The notes beneath the pieces were generated by a model. The model saw nothing but the letters and a program-made list of their open reading frames with translations. It made no database searches and was not told the origin of the DNA. Below, piece by piece: positions 1 to 9,700 of a stretch of 64,000 nt of DNA. This DNA comes from Actinomycetes bacterium (GTDB lineage: Bacteria > Actinomycetota > Acidimicrobiia > Acidimicrobiales > JAMCPL01). The stretch covers positions 1 to 64,000 of the forward strand of contig JAKBVZ010000036.1 of NCBI GenBank assembly GCA_021841005.1, written 5' to 3'. The position numbers and the translations under genes are program-made. The stretch's first letter is position 1, and every line of letters begins with the position of its first letter.

Positions 1-162
1 GGTGTAGGGAGCTGCAACCGAAGAGGGTAGGGTTGCCGGAGAGAAGACCGATACTGCACTTGCAGTCGAAGTTACACCAAGAGCGATGACAGGCACCATG
101 GCCAGAGACAATGCGAGCATGGAACCGGCGGTCGCAGGAAATTTCAGCCTGTGGAGCAACAA
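1..162 (-). CDS. N-terminus of an exported protein (partial, runs off the window)
   Basis: The minus strand from base 162 down to base 1 is an open frame of 54 codons that is not in the ORF track because it is cut by the window edge. It starts TTG TTG and encodes a classic signal peptide: a short basic start (LHRLK), a hydrophobic core (MLALSLAMVPVIALGV) and an Ala/Ser-rich end (TSTASA). An internal ATG at 120 is an alternative start. It lies downstream of, and co-directional with, the surface-protein cluster, so it may be one more secreted member. The mature part is outside the window and the function cannot be assigned. Confidence 0.5.
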   Translation of the reverse strand, partial: MLLHRLKFPATAGSMLALSLAMVPVIALGVTSTASAVSVFSPATLPSSVAAPYT

Positions 163-336
163 GCCATCATGACGCCCAGACTTATTGACCACCCGAAAGA
201 CTGTAACCACTACGCTTCTCTCTATGCACTCTCTTGCTAATCGCAAGCCGCCGCCACCGACATTATACCGACAACAAATAACTTAGCCCCGTCACAAGCG
301 CCGACCCCTGTGGCACAACCTTGATATACCGGTGAA

Positions 337-370
337 ACATGTGCCGGCTACCAAAATAGCCGGCACATGT
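337..370 (-). terminator. 14-bp perfect stem-loop after the TIG surface-protein gene
   Basis: The arms ACATGTGCCGGCTA and TAGCCGGCACATGT pair perfectly around a 6-nt loop, 33 bp past the stop of the minus-strand gene 403-3144. There is no clear T-run, so it is either a terminator of non-classical form or an mRNA 3'-end stabiliser. It also separates this gene from the partial exported-protein gene at the window edge. Confidence 0.6.
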
Positions 371-402
371 GAAAGGTACTACCTAATCACTGAACGGTCA
401 GC

Positions 403-3144
403 TCAGGAATACCACCCGACAACATCTACGATGACATTCGCCCCGCTGGAAGCATAGACATCCATCTGGCCGGAAGAACTCAGCTTCGATATGACCATAT
501 TGGGCACCACTTGCCCCTTCGACCAGTTGATATTGGAAGTGGTAGGTTGGCTGCTCCCTGCTGCCCACACTGTAAGATAGCCCGCCCCCGTAGTGTTCAC
601 TACAGTGACATTAGCCACGACAGCAGTTGCGCTGGATGGGACACCACCTATCCCGACAACCTGCACCTTTACAGGACCCACCGATGGCCCAAGCGCAGTG
701 CCGGAGTTGGCACACTGCCCCGTCACGCCACCGACAACATCCTTGATGCCGCCCAATACTGATGCCGCCCGGGTATCACATATACGTACTGGCGAGCTGG
801 GAGTCATAGTGAGACCCGACGAGGAAAAGTAACCATTTATGTCAACGACCACATTGGTCGGAGTACCAGCCGAGTTGTAAATGTATATCTCACCTCCCGA
901 CCCTACTTCCACCGCCACGCTGTTGGCAGATGCTCCCCCTGCATGGAAGTTCACATTAGAGGTCATCGGCGGACTGGTGCTGGACCCAGCGGGCCACGCA
1001 GTCAGATATCCACCTGACGTCGGACCGGCAGCGGTGAGTACCATGCTGACGGCGCTTACCCCAGACGATGGGATACTCCCTATTCCGGTGACCTTCACTT
1101 TGATGTATCCAGTGGCTGCCGGCGCAGTCTCCGTATTTGCGGTGATATAAGGCTCATTAGCGCAGAACCCCGGCTCCGGACTTGCGGAGCATCTCGTGTC
1201 CAAGACCCTTATCGGAACAGGTAACGGAGTAAACTTGTTGGTCGCAGTGGTCGAAGGCGGCTCGTAGTAGCCCTCGACATCCACTATTATATTCACTCCG
1301 GCGGACGATGACAGTATACTGACATAGCCTGGACTGCCGCTACTATTGTTGCCAAGCGCCACGGTGACCAGGTTTGGAACTGCCTCACCCGGCGCATAAT
1401 TCAAACTTGACGCCGTAGGTGGATTTGTGCCAGACGGGTAAGCAGTAAGGTATCCGGAATGTGCACTGGCGGATGCCACTGCAGTAATCGTAAGCACCAC
1501 CGCCTGAGCGCCTGAGGGCACAGCATTGGACCCACTGCCGGTACCAGCCACCAAGGCCGTGATATGCCCGCCAGCACCCGGCGGCGCGAGCCCAGCATTA
1601 GCACTGGGAAGATGTTCCGAGGAGCAAAAGCTCGGTGGAGGACTTGCGGAGCATCTCGTGTCCACTATGCGGTACGGAGTAACCGGCACGTAAGGCTGGC
1701 TCGGGGTGACATAGACGAATCCGCTGCCCACACTGGTGCCGTTCGCGGTGGTAACCGTAACTTGCACAGTTCCCGGTGAACTTACCGGAGGCACGGTAGC
1801 CGTAAGTTCGGTGGAGCTGACCACGGTCACCTTGCTGGATGCATTAGATCCGAATTTGACAGCGGTGGCACCGTTCAGATTTATGCCTGTAATAGTTACC
1901 GTTCCGCCGCCGGTGACCGGTGAGGAGTCCGGAGTGATGGAGGACACCATCGGCGTGACATTCTTCTCGACAGTAAGAGGAGCGCTGGCCTCGAGGCAGG
2001 AACTGCCGACCGAACTGGGACAGTTGCTCCCACCATTGCCACTGTATATCTTGAACGGATTAGCCTCGAACACATGCACCGTGTAGCTGCCTGCTGCCGT
2101 AGCGGGGATGGGAATCGACCCACTCAGTGTGGGGTAGCTTGTCCAGCTGCAGGATACACCATTGCCGGAGGCTGGATTGCAGTTGTACACCGCCTTGGCG
2201 ACCTTGACGATGGGGTTGCTCGCTGGATTGTTGTAAGTCATACATGCGCCCCCTGAGGTCGGGCAGAGCTGTACCACCAACGGTGCAGGCGGGATATTCA
2301 GCCCGCCGATCGCTGCGATGGTTCCTCCTGCGAACGGTACCTGCATCTCTGGAAGTCCCCACCAGTAAGGACAGGCGGTACTGGAAGTAGGTGATGAAGG
2401 GTTGGTGCAACCGGTACTCGATAGACTCACGCTGGAGCCTGCTGTCACTGTAGTGGAACCGAGGCTGAGCGTGGGTGCAGCTGGAGTGGGCTGGCCCTGA
2501 TACTTGAGGAGCACCAGTCCCCAGGCATCTCCGGCGCCATCGGCAACCGAGAATGCGCAACCCGGCAGGCCCACGTTTGCCTGCAACTGGCTGAGCGGGC
2601 ACTGAGCGTTGGGGTCTCCAGCAGCGGTCACTATGGACTTACTCCCACCAGCTTTGAACGGCTTGGGCACCGTGTAGCTGAAATCCCAGGTTGGGGTGCA
2701 GCTATTGAATGCTGGGCAGGAGTTGATCGTAGCAGCGTTCACATCCGCCTCGTTCTCCAGCAGTTCCACCTGCGTAGGACTGGTGGTACCAGTGCACTGC
2801 TGCCCGCCGCACTGCCCTACCATCAGTAAGGGACTCCCCTCTGCGGCTACCAATGCAATTGCATTGCTCGGCACCTTCAGGTTGCTGCATTGCACGTTCA
2901 ACGACGCTCCCGCGCTTACGGCCACCACGCCTAGCTTCATCGGGGTGATGGTGGATGTGACTCCATTGACACTGCAGTCCTGTGGCGCATACGTGGCCGC
3001 GCTTGCGACCGATGCTGTGGCCGCCAAAGTACCCGCAGTCACGGTCGCCAGTAAGCCCAGGCCAGCCAGCCAGGCGACAAGCACATGCAATGCCCTTCTC
3101 ACCCGACTGCCTACTGACCTGCTATCCGCAAAGCTGTTTTCCAT
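403..3144 (-). CDS. Secreted TIG-domain protein with three RVLDTR/VDVxGYY beta repeats
   Basis: The ORF track starts at 3243, but the ATG at 3144 has AAGGGG six bases upstream and is followed directly by a signal peptide (RRALHVLVAWLAGLGLL...ASA), giving about 913 residues. The middle holds one IPT/TIG immunoglobulin-like domain (SSITPDSSPVTGGGTVTITG). The C-terminal half holds three copies of a ~130-residue domain, each opening with a variant of PYRIVDTR and closing with VIVDVxGYY/WYS. The first two share an RCSAS...FC segment. No membrane anchor or sortase motif is visible at the C-terminus. It is probably a secreted adhesive or envelope protein; the ligand is unknown. It has its own promoter (3302-3330) and so forms a unit separate from the cluster upstream. 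Confidence 0.8.
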   Translation of the reverse strand: MENSFADSRSVGSRVRRALHVLVAWLAGLGLLATVTAGTLAATASVASAATYAPQDCSVNGVTSTITPMKLGVVAVSAGASLNVQCSNLKVPSNAIALVAAEGSPLLMVGQCGGQQCTGTTSPTQVELLENEADVNAATINSCPAFNSCTPTWDFSYTVPKPFKAGGSKSIVTAAGDPNAQCPLSQLQANVGLPGCAFSVADGAGDAWGLVLLKYQGQPTPAAPTLSLGSTTVTAGSSVSLSSTGCTNPSSPTSSTACPYWWGLPEMQVPFAGGTIAAIGGLNIPPAPLVVQLCPTSGGACMTYNNPASNPIVKVAKAVYNCNPASGNGVSCSWTSYPTLSGSIPIPATAAGSYTVHVFEANPFKIYSGNGGSNCPSSVGSSCLEASAPLTVEKNVTPMVSSITPDSSPVTGGGTVTITGINLNGATAVKFGSNASSKVTVVSSTELTATVPPVSSPGTVQVTVTTANGTSVGSGFVYVTPSQPYVPVTPYRIVDTRCSASPPPSFCSSEHLPSANAGLAPPGAGGHITALVAGTGSGSNAVPSGAQAVVLTITAVASASAHSGYLTAYPSGTNPPTASSLNYAPGEAVPNLVTVALGNNSSGSPGYVSILSSSAGVNIIVDVEGYYEPPSTTATNKFTPLPVPIRVLDTRCSASPEPGFCANEPYITANTETAPAATGYIKVKVTGIGSIPSSGVSAVSMVLTAAGPTSGGYLTAWPAGSSTSPPMTSNVNFHAGGASANSVAVEVGSGGEIYIYNSAGTPTNVVVDINGYFSSSGLTMTPSSPVRICDTRAASVLGGIKDVVGGVTGQCANSGTALGPSVGPVKVQVVGIGGVPSSATAVVANVTVVNTTGAGYLTVWAAGSSQPTTSNINWSKGQVVPNMVISKLSSSGQMDVYASSGANVIVDVVGWYS

Positions 3145-3275
3145 TGTAATCCCCTTCACTCGCTTTCCTGCTCTATGCACTTCATATACTTCAGTATTTT
3201 CATGCTTGATATTCAATACGCTCCCACGATACCCCATGATCACCTACCGGACGCTCTACCTCCAGCAAGTTGCGA

Positions 3276-3289
3276 ACAATCATGATTGT
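3276..3289 (-). promoter_or_regulatory. Perfect 14-bp palindrome, possible operator
   Basis: ACAATCATGATTGT is its own reverse complement. It lies about +7 to +20 relative to the transcription start expected from the adjacent sigma-70-like promoter, a typical place for a repressor to act. No regulator gene is next to it, so the binding protein is unknown. Confidence 0.45.
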
Positions 3290-3301
3290 ATACGAAACGG
3301 T

Positions 3302-3330
3302 AGTATAGCATGCCACCGTCTTGTTGTCAA
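3302..3330 (-). promoter_or_regulatory. Sigma-70-type promoter for the TIG surface-protein gene
   Basis: On the minus strand TTGACA (3330-3325) is followed by exactly 17 bases and TATACT (3307-3302), a near-consensus housekeeping promoter. The start of transcription would fall near 3295, leaving a leader of about 150 bases before the ATG at 3144. The plus strand nearby also has TGATATAAT (about 3350-3358), an extended -10 look-alike with no gene to serve. Confidence 0.7.
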
Positions 3331-3550
3331 GTGAATTCCCGTAAATCCGTGATATAATGCGGGAATGTCACTCCAGCTATCATGTCAGGGCACCATATTC
3401 CTGGTGCCTGGATACCTGAATGATGTCCGTACAGAGGTGTGGACATGTAGACGTGTGGGGTGTAGACACGTACTTGCATGCATGTCTCCGTTTTCAGGCG
3501 CATGCCGACCGGGAGTCTTGCCGCGGCATCCGTCGTGTCGCCCTCTGGCA

Positions 3551-4462
3551 TCATAGTGTAGCATACTGCGATGCAGGCGGGACGGCTACGGGAGGCACTG
3601 TCGTGCCGAAGTTGCTGAGCGACACTCTAAGGGTAATGGTCCTTGCCGGTATGCTGCCTCTCGCCTCGGTGTCTATGACCGACGACAGCCTGACTGCATA
3701 TCCTGAACCATCCACCCAGACATGCACTACGACCGCTGCTATGCCCCAGGACTCCAGCGCGGCAAACAATGCCCGCGGAACCGACGGTGTTGTACCCGCC
3801 TGGTACAGGTTGACCGTAGCCCTGTACTCGGTAGAACCTCCTCCCACCGAAGAGTGCCCCTCGCTGGAAACCGTCATGTCAGGAGTTGAAAGCACATGCA
3901 GAAAGTCGACTGGGTTGCTGACCAAACTTGCCGCCTGCTGCGGCTGCAAGCCAGTGAGGCCAGCTACAGCACTTGGGGTAAGGAGACCGTACTTCCTGCC
4001 TCCAAGCATGCCAGCAAGCACCGAACCGCTGTTCGGGAGCACATACAGACTGCCTGCAGCAAATAGCGCCTTGGCGGGGCCATTGAGCAGTGACGGCGAC
4101 CCGGCGCCGCTCCCCGTACCGCTGATTGCCAGTTCGAGAGCGCCGTACTGCTTGGCAAGGTCGAACGGACCTGCAGCGTGAATAGTAAGCAAGGGAAACG
4201 GTATGGTGGTGGACCCGGCCACAGCCGTTACATTGGTGATCGACATCGAGAATGATATATTCGCAGTGCGCGTCATTGCCTCGGAGACGCTCCGCTCCAC
4301 CCTGTCACGGGAAGGGAAGCTCTCATACGATACCGAGCTGGGCTTCACAGAAGTAGTGCCGGAATTGCCGGAGCCAGTCGATTGCGAGCAGGCGGCCAGC
4401 CCCATGGGCAATAGGGTCAGTGCAATCGGCAGGACGTACCTGCGCAAAACCTCACGCATCAC
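3551..4462 (-). CDS. Lipoprotein of unknown function
   Basis: The 303-residue product begins with a lipoprotein signal peptide ending in the lipobox LAAC, so it should be diacylated on Cys by Lgt (a gene for which is at 48760) and held on the outer face of the membrane. The remainder is Ser/Gly/Val-rich, with an alternating pattern consistent with a beta-sheet fold. The general layout recalls LppX/LprG-type lipid-binding lipoproteins, but no diagnostic motif is visible. The GTG start overlaps the stop of the preceding gene as GTGA (4459-4462), indicating translational coupling. It is the last gene of a three-gene exported-protein operon. Confidence 0.7.
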   Translation of the reverse strand: MMREVLRRYVLPIALTLLPMGLAACSQSTGSGNSGTTSVKPSSVSYESFPSRDRVERSVSEAMTRTANISFSMSITNVTAVAGSTTIPFPLLTIHAAGPFDLAKQYGALELAISGTGSGAGSPSLLNGPAKALFAAGSLYVLPNSGSVLAGMLGGRKYGLLTPSAVAGLTGLQPQQAASLVSNPVDFLHVLSTPDMTVSSEGHSSVGGGSTEYRATVNLYQAGTTPSVPRALFAALESWGIAAVVVHVWVDGSGYAVRLSSVIDTEARGSIPARTITLRVSLSNFGTTVPPVAVPPASQYATL

Positions 4463-5592
4463 GGACGCTTCACCCGTCCATGTGCAGTAGCGCTGCCATG
4501 AGAACCTGCATGCGCTCCGCTGGCATCTTTTGCTCCGGCATGCGCTCCGCTGGCATGTGCCCGGGCGGCTACCTGCGCAAGCGCCCCACTCTCCACCTTC
4601 ACCAGATGCACCATCAGAGATGCAGGGAATGCCTGGCCGGAGCCAGCAAGAAAGAGACTCACCGTAAAACGCCCGTCAAACAGCGCGACCATCGTATCGT
4701 AATACTGCGTTGTAAACAATACCCCTTCTGAGAATGACATGACGTACTGGTAGGATGCGCCGGACACTCCCGGGACCAGGCGTGGCAGGGGGACCTGCTG
4801 GACGCTCTTCACACTCACGACGACGGGAAGCGTGATATTGCGTACACCTGTGCTCGTGCTCGTGCTCGTGCCCGGCGCGCCGGGCTGGGAACCCGCCGTC
4901 CCGGAGGAAGTTGCAGACCTCGATGAGGCTGCTGGGGCTGCCGACATGACAGCTGCCAGCAAACCTGCGGAGCAGCCACCATAGCGGGCGGAACGGAGAA
5001 GTTCCGCCTCCCGCACGACCGTACGCGAACTGGCCTGCACGGCGGCCACCGAACTAGCCTGCGCATCTTGACCCGGCGGCGCCACGAAGTTGGGCGACGT
5101 ATGGTAGCCGACCACCCCACCAAGCCCGCCGATCATGCCGGTGGTGCCTACCGTGGCAGCCAGTGACGGTGGCATGTGCATGCAGGAGACAAACGCTTTG
5201 ACCGGCCCTGACCTGCTGCCTCCGGCTAGTAGCTTCCCTACCGGTATCTCCGGGTTTGCGGTTACGGTCTTCCAGGAAGGTGGGAAATCTGAACTGCGCA
5301 ACGATAGGACCTCCTCATCCGCGACGAAACGCGCCGCCCCCATGGTCAGATGGTAACCAGCCTTTTCCCCCTGCCCTTTCCCCTGTACGAGTGTTACGGC
5401 CTTGCCATTGCCCGAAGGTCCCGCCACTACGCCAGCAGCAACAGCCGCTGCGATCAGGACAACCGCGCCGACAGCTACCGCCTCCGGCTTGTGTTGCTTC
5501 AAAACCCTGGCGAGCCTCCGCCGAAAGGTCTCCCGGTGAAGCGGCCCTACCGACAGGAGTTCCGGCTGCTCCTCCTGCTCTCGTTCATCCAC
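4459..5592 (-). CDS. Membrane-anchored protein of unknown function
   Basis: The ORF track begins at a TTG (5640), which would overlap the preceding gene by 56 bp. A GTG at 5592 overlaps that gene's stop by only 8 bp and gives a more normal N-terminus, though its Shine-Dalgarno is weak. The protein has a basic cytoplasmic segment (FRRRLARVLKQHKPEA), one transmembrane helix (VGAVVLIAAAVAAGVVAG) and a long extracytoplasmic region. That region includes a low-complexity (TS)n stretch and a duplicated ASGAHAG tail produced by a 30-bp direct repeat near 4508/4538. Two short Cys motifs (SCMH, YGGCS) could form a disulfide. No family is recognised. It sits between two other exported proteins in a coupled operon. 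Confidence 0.65.
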   Translation of the reverse strand: MDEREQEEQPELLSVGPLHRETFRRRLARVLKQHKPEAVAVGAVVLIAAAVAAGVVAGPSGNGKAVTLVQGKGQGEKAGYHLTMGAARFVADEEVLSLRSSDFPPSWKTVTANPEIPVGKLLAGGSRSGPVKAFVSCMHMPPSLAATVGTTGMIGGLGGVVGYHTSPNFVAPPGQDAQASSVAAVQASSRTVVREAELLRSARYGGCSAGLLAAVMSAAPAASSRSATSSGTAGSQPGAPGTSTSTSTGVRNITLPVVVSVKSVQQVPLPRLVPGVSGASYQYVMSFSEGVLFTTQYYDTMVALFDGRFTVSLFLAGSGQAFPASLMVHLVKVESGALAQVAARAHASGAHAGAKDASGAHAGSHGSATAHGRVKRP

Positions 5593-6568
5593 CGCTCGAT
5601 GATCCGGTCGGCGGTAGTCCTGCAGCGCTCGGCGGAGCAAGCGAACTCTGAGAAACCGGAGTACTCGGCAGGGTAAACGTTCCGGGCGGAACCGACGTGC
5701 TGTAGCTGGTCAGCTGGAGCGTGCCTCCCCCGGTCGATCCCGAAATATAGCCTATGATACCCTGGGCGTTGAAGCAGTAGGTTATAACTCCCGCTGCTAT
5801 ATTCAGGCAGGTCATCTGCATGCCAAGTACAGTCTTAGTGCTCTCGGTAAACATGCCGGCGGCGGCTGCACCCTTGTGCTTGGCAAGCTGGCTGCTGATA
5901 TGGCTGACCGCTTGCTGCACGCCATTCACTAGCGCGGTAGCTGGCGAAAGGGCGCTGGAAGATATCGCCTGGGTAGACTTGATGCAGAGTGACTTGCCGG
6001 CCGGGATGGAGGAAATCCCACTGGAGCCAGCGCTGGCGGAATGCTCGAAGCACTCGTAGCTCCCGCTGCTGAGATTATATCCCGTTATACTGATACCCTG
6101 CGAAGACACGCTCAGCTTGCTGTCAGGAGGATCCTGCGCAACGCTGAAGCTGGTCACCTGGCTACCCTTGGTCACCTGGTATGTCGCGGTATATATCGCT
6201 TTACCACTTGCCGCGTTGCTGTTGTTGAGCAGCGCCTGGGCGGTAGCCGCTGACACTGCCTTCTGCCCCGCAGGAACGGTAAGGTGACCGACATTGATAT
6301 GGATCGATTGTTGACTGCCTCCAGTGGCCGACTTGGACGTCGAGGTTGTGGTGCTGGAGGTCCCTTTCCCTGGTGATCTGGAGTTGGCCTGCAACGCAAC
6401 CTTTTTCACCGGCACTCCCGACCTGCCGGGCAGCACCAAGAAGAGCACCCCTGCAACCAGCACTGCGGCCATGACCGCACTTGCCAATGCCCATACCCAC
6501 CGTGAACCACCATTCCTGCGATCAGCCCCTCCATCCTGCACAGGATTTACATTCTCCGTACCTGTCAT
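5585..6568 (-). CDS. Membrane-anchored protein of unknown function
   Basis: The 327-residue product starts at an ATG preceded by AAGGAGAG seven bases away, a good ribosome site. Residues about 24-47 (WVWALASAVMAAVLVAGVLFLVLPG) form a single membrane anchor. They are followed by a Ser/Thr/Lys-rich spacer and a soluble outer domain with Cys residues in YECFE, LCIKS, MTCLN and YCFNA, likely two disulfides. The tail is Pro/Ser/Gly-rich. The architecture (short cytoplasmic tail, anchor, linker, domain) resembles actinobacterial envelope proteins, but no named family is recognised. It is the first gene of the coupled trio 6568-3551, directly downstream of the PilX-like gene. Confidence 0.7.
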   Translation of the reverse strand: MTGTENVNPVQDGGADRRNGGSRWVWALASAVMAAVLVAGVLFLVLPGRSGVPVKKVALQANSRSPGKGTSSTTTSTSKSATGGSQQSIHINVGHLTVPAGQKAVSAATAQALLNNSNAASGKAIYTATYQVTKGSQVTSFSVAQDPPDSKLSVSSQGISITGYNLSSGSYECFEHSASAGSSGISSIPAGKSLCIKSTQAISSSALSPATALVNGVQQAVSHISSQLAKHKGAAAAGMFTESTKTVLGMQMTCLNIAAGVITYCFNAQGIIGYISGSTGGGTLQLTSYSTSVPPGTFTLPSTPVSQSSLAPPSAAGLPPTGSSSGG

Positions 6569-6767
6569 GTGTTCACTCTCCTTACCTTAATCCGTACCCA
6601 TAATCTTACCTGCCGACCATGTCTCACATCGGTCACTGCCAGCATCAGTCACTGTCACATCGGTCGCCGCTATGGAGCCTGCCAACTGCCGTCTACCGAG
6701 ATGTAATAGGCATCGGTGCCCGACCATCTACTGCCGACCATCCAGAGCGTGTCGCCCGCTCCCCCGA

Positions 6768-9700
6768 TCATCCGCCCGCTCCGGTCAATGCCTGCTCAGC
6801 GGAGCTGTTCACCACTCCCGTACTGACTGGCTGCCAGGTAAGGGCGCTCGCCGCCGCCGGTGAAGCCGCTCCGTAGAAGTGAGGCGGGCTCTCCAGTATC
6901 TGCCTTGGATCAAAGGACAGATCCCAGTAGTATCCCGAATTGGACAGGCAATTCATGAACGGCAGGGTGCTCCCAGTGGTGTTGAACAGGTTACCGAGCG
7001 ACTGGCACTCGCCCGTCCATCTCCCACCGAAGTACTCGGTAACGGATCCATTCACATAGAGCCGACCCATTGAATACCCTGCCTGCGAGTTGTTGACCTT
7101 GAACATGCCGCAATTCAGGTTCCAGGAGGGACATACCGACGACGTACCTGACAGGAACGAGTTCTGCACCGCGTTGTATGCAGGGTAACCACCGTTGGGC
7201 AGTTGCTGCCCGACCGCCAGTATGACCGCATTCACCACAGCGCGCTGGGCGGCCGACGTTGCAACATACCCCTCACCGTAGAATGCAGGGAAGTTGGTAT
7301 CGGGGCTGAAGTAGTCGATGAACTGATCCACCGGCCAGGTCGAACTGGACTGGCCCCCGCACCAGTCCCCGTTCATCACCCAATCAATGACACCATCCAC
7401 CACTCCACCTAGCCCCATGCCATTAGGAATACAGATCTCGTCGCCATCACCGGTACCATTGGGCCCATCAGGTTTCAACAGTGCTCCAACATTGACGGTA
7501 CCACCATTGAACTGGTTGTTGTCCGATTCGCCGAAGTCAGGTTGCCATGGAGGATCGGTCCAGTTTTCATTCCAGACGATTTGTTGGTAGGAACACCAGT
7601 TCATACTAAAGCTGCCCCAGCTATTCCAATTAAAGCTGCATGGGTACCAGATGGTAATATAGACTTGGCACTCGCCGCAAAAAACCAAATCAGCCAGTCC
7701 ATCAACAATATCGCCAAGCAATGCGGCCGGCTCATCAAAAGACATCCATGAAGCCTCAGATGGGTCCGGGAAGAGCACATTCGGATTGGTCGTATCGTCA
7801 TTGAACGTACCTCCACCGTACTGGTAGCAGTTGTTGAATCCTGAATTGGGACAGTCCGTCTCGTTCCTCCCGACCAGGTAGAGAAGCATCAGATCAGCCG
7901 CAAAGGTCACGTAGTAACAGATGGTGGCAACCGACGCCAGAATTGGTATACCGATCCCAACAAGCGACAGGGCCGCTGCAATTGCTCCTAATACCGTACA
8001 AATATCGCTGATATACCCGACCACGGTCGTAAAGGTGTTGACGTTTGAATCCTGCGGGTGATTGATCTCTACGTTGCCCTGAGCAGTCAGCCCGAGAAGG
8101 CTGTTGCAGAGCGACCCCGCCACAGCGCTGCTCCCCGTACCAGGGCAGTTCGGGCCACCGTAGTAGATGCTGTTGGTGATGATCACATCGTTCTGCGCCG
8201 CAACCGTCAACCGCCCGTTCAATGTACCCTGAATAATAGCGTTGCCGTTGGAGCAGTTCTGGTTCTGGATAGGATTGGCCTGGCTCGTTCCATAGCCGTA
8301 GTTGAGAGCGGTGAACGGATAACTGGGAAAGTTCTTGCAGGTATGGTGCGTGTACTCGTTGGCCACGTAGATCACCCCGTTCGCAGGAAGCGCGGCTGTA
8401 CCCCCGTTCGACGGGCACCCATTATTGTAGGTGCTGTTGATACCGATGGTGTCCGGATTCCATACGGTCATCGTGCCGTTGGCATTCAACAGGATAATTG
8501 CCTGCCCTTGATAGAGGCACCCACCCGGTGACTCGGGCACCGTGATTCCACCAGGCTCGATATAATGCCCACCCTGGGACGCTATGGACTCGAGGTTTGG
8601 ATTTGGTTGCGGCAACTGCTCCAGCTTGGAACCGAGTGTGACCGATGACCCAGGGGTCAATGTCGGCCCTGCCGATGGACAGGAGGGATATCCGGTCAGC
8701 AGAGCCAGAGTACTGCCAAGCCCTCCCGGGATTCCAGGTATCGGGCCCTGGCTGACCCCGCCGCCGCCCTGGGAAACCGGGGCGCCCGCGACGATATTAC
8801 CATTGATCACGGGTGACACCGGTGAGAGGTTCCCGGTTGCAAAATAGAATACCGCGCCCAGTACGGCGTCTATCACAAGACCTGTCCAACTGGCGCCAAA
8901 GGCGCTCAGACCGAGTTGCACCCAGTTCACGAGGTGACTGGGCGGGAATCCGCAGTAGTACAGGCCGTCATTGGACCTGACGTTACCGTTGATCGTGTCC
9001 TGGTACTTACGGAAATAATTGCCTAACGACCAACTCGAACCAACCAGTGGAGACGGCAGCCCACCATTCCACGACCATCCGGCCTGGAGCGTATTCACTG
9101 GGCAACCGGGGAACGGACCGGAGAAGGTGATGCTCGTACCCGGCAATGAAAACTGCTGGCCAGCATAACGGACACATACCATGTCGACCACTTCCTGGAT
9201 GAATTGCGGCGTCAGCTGCAACCCGCCCGGCAAGGCGTTCTGGATATTTGGATCGAAGAACTCGACCAGATGTATCAGCACCGGTACATCGGTCTGCAGT
9301 GTGGAACGCGTCGGATTGGTTGCATTGAAATTGGTGTTGAGTGCGTAGTCCAGCGCGGGTCTCGAGAATACTGAACTCACCGCCTTGTAGGAACGTACCT
9401 GCCCCTTCGCGCCGGCCTCACCCGTAACCGTAACCTTGATACTGGCGCTGTTGAGGGTAAGGGTACCGATGGCAACCGACACGGTATAGTGCTCGCATGC
9501 CGGAGCGGAGGTACCTTTCACCGGCTGCCAGTTGATAATCCTCACATTCGGGATCACCTGCGTGTAGGGTCCAGTACAGCTGAATGGCGTGGCGCTCTCG
9601 CTCGGGCCGGAATACTGGCCACTCACCGCGTAGTTGAATTCACTGGCCGCTCCCGTCGGCTCCGTACCACCGGCCCCATAGTGGCTATCCTCGTTGTACT

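Noticed and set aside
2060-2602. Long ORFs antisense or out of frame within the surface genes (for example 2060-2602, 2696-3334, 3420-4181)
   Set aside because: They lie inside genes with clear domain matches, have arginine/cysteine-rich random composition and lack start signals.
3350-3358. Plus-strand promoter TGATATAAT
   Set aside because: A good extended -10, but no plus-strand gene follows; the real promoter here is on the minus strand.
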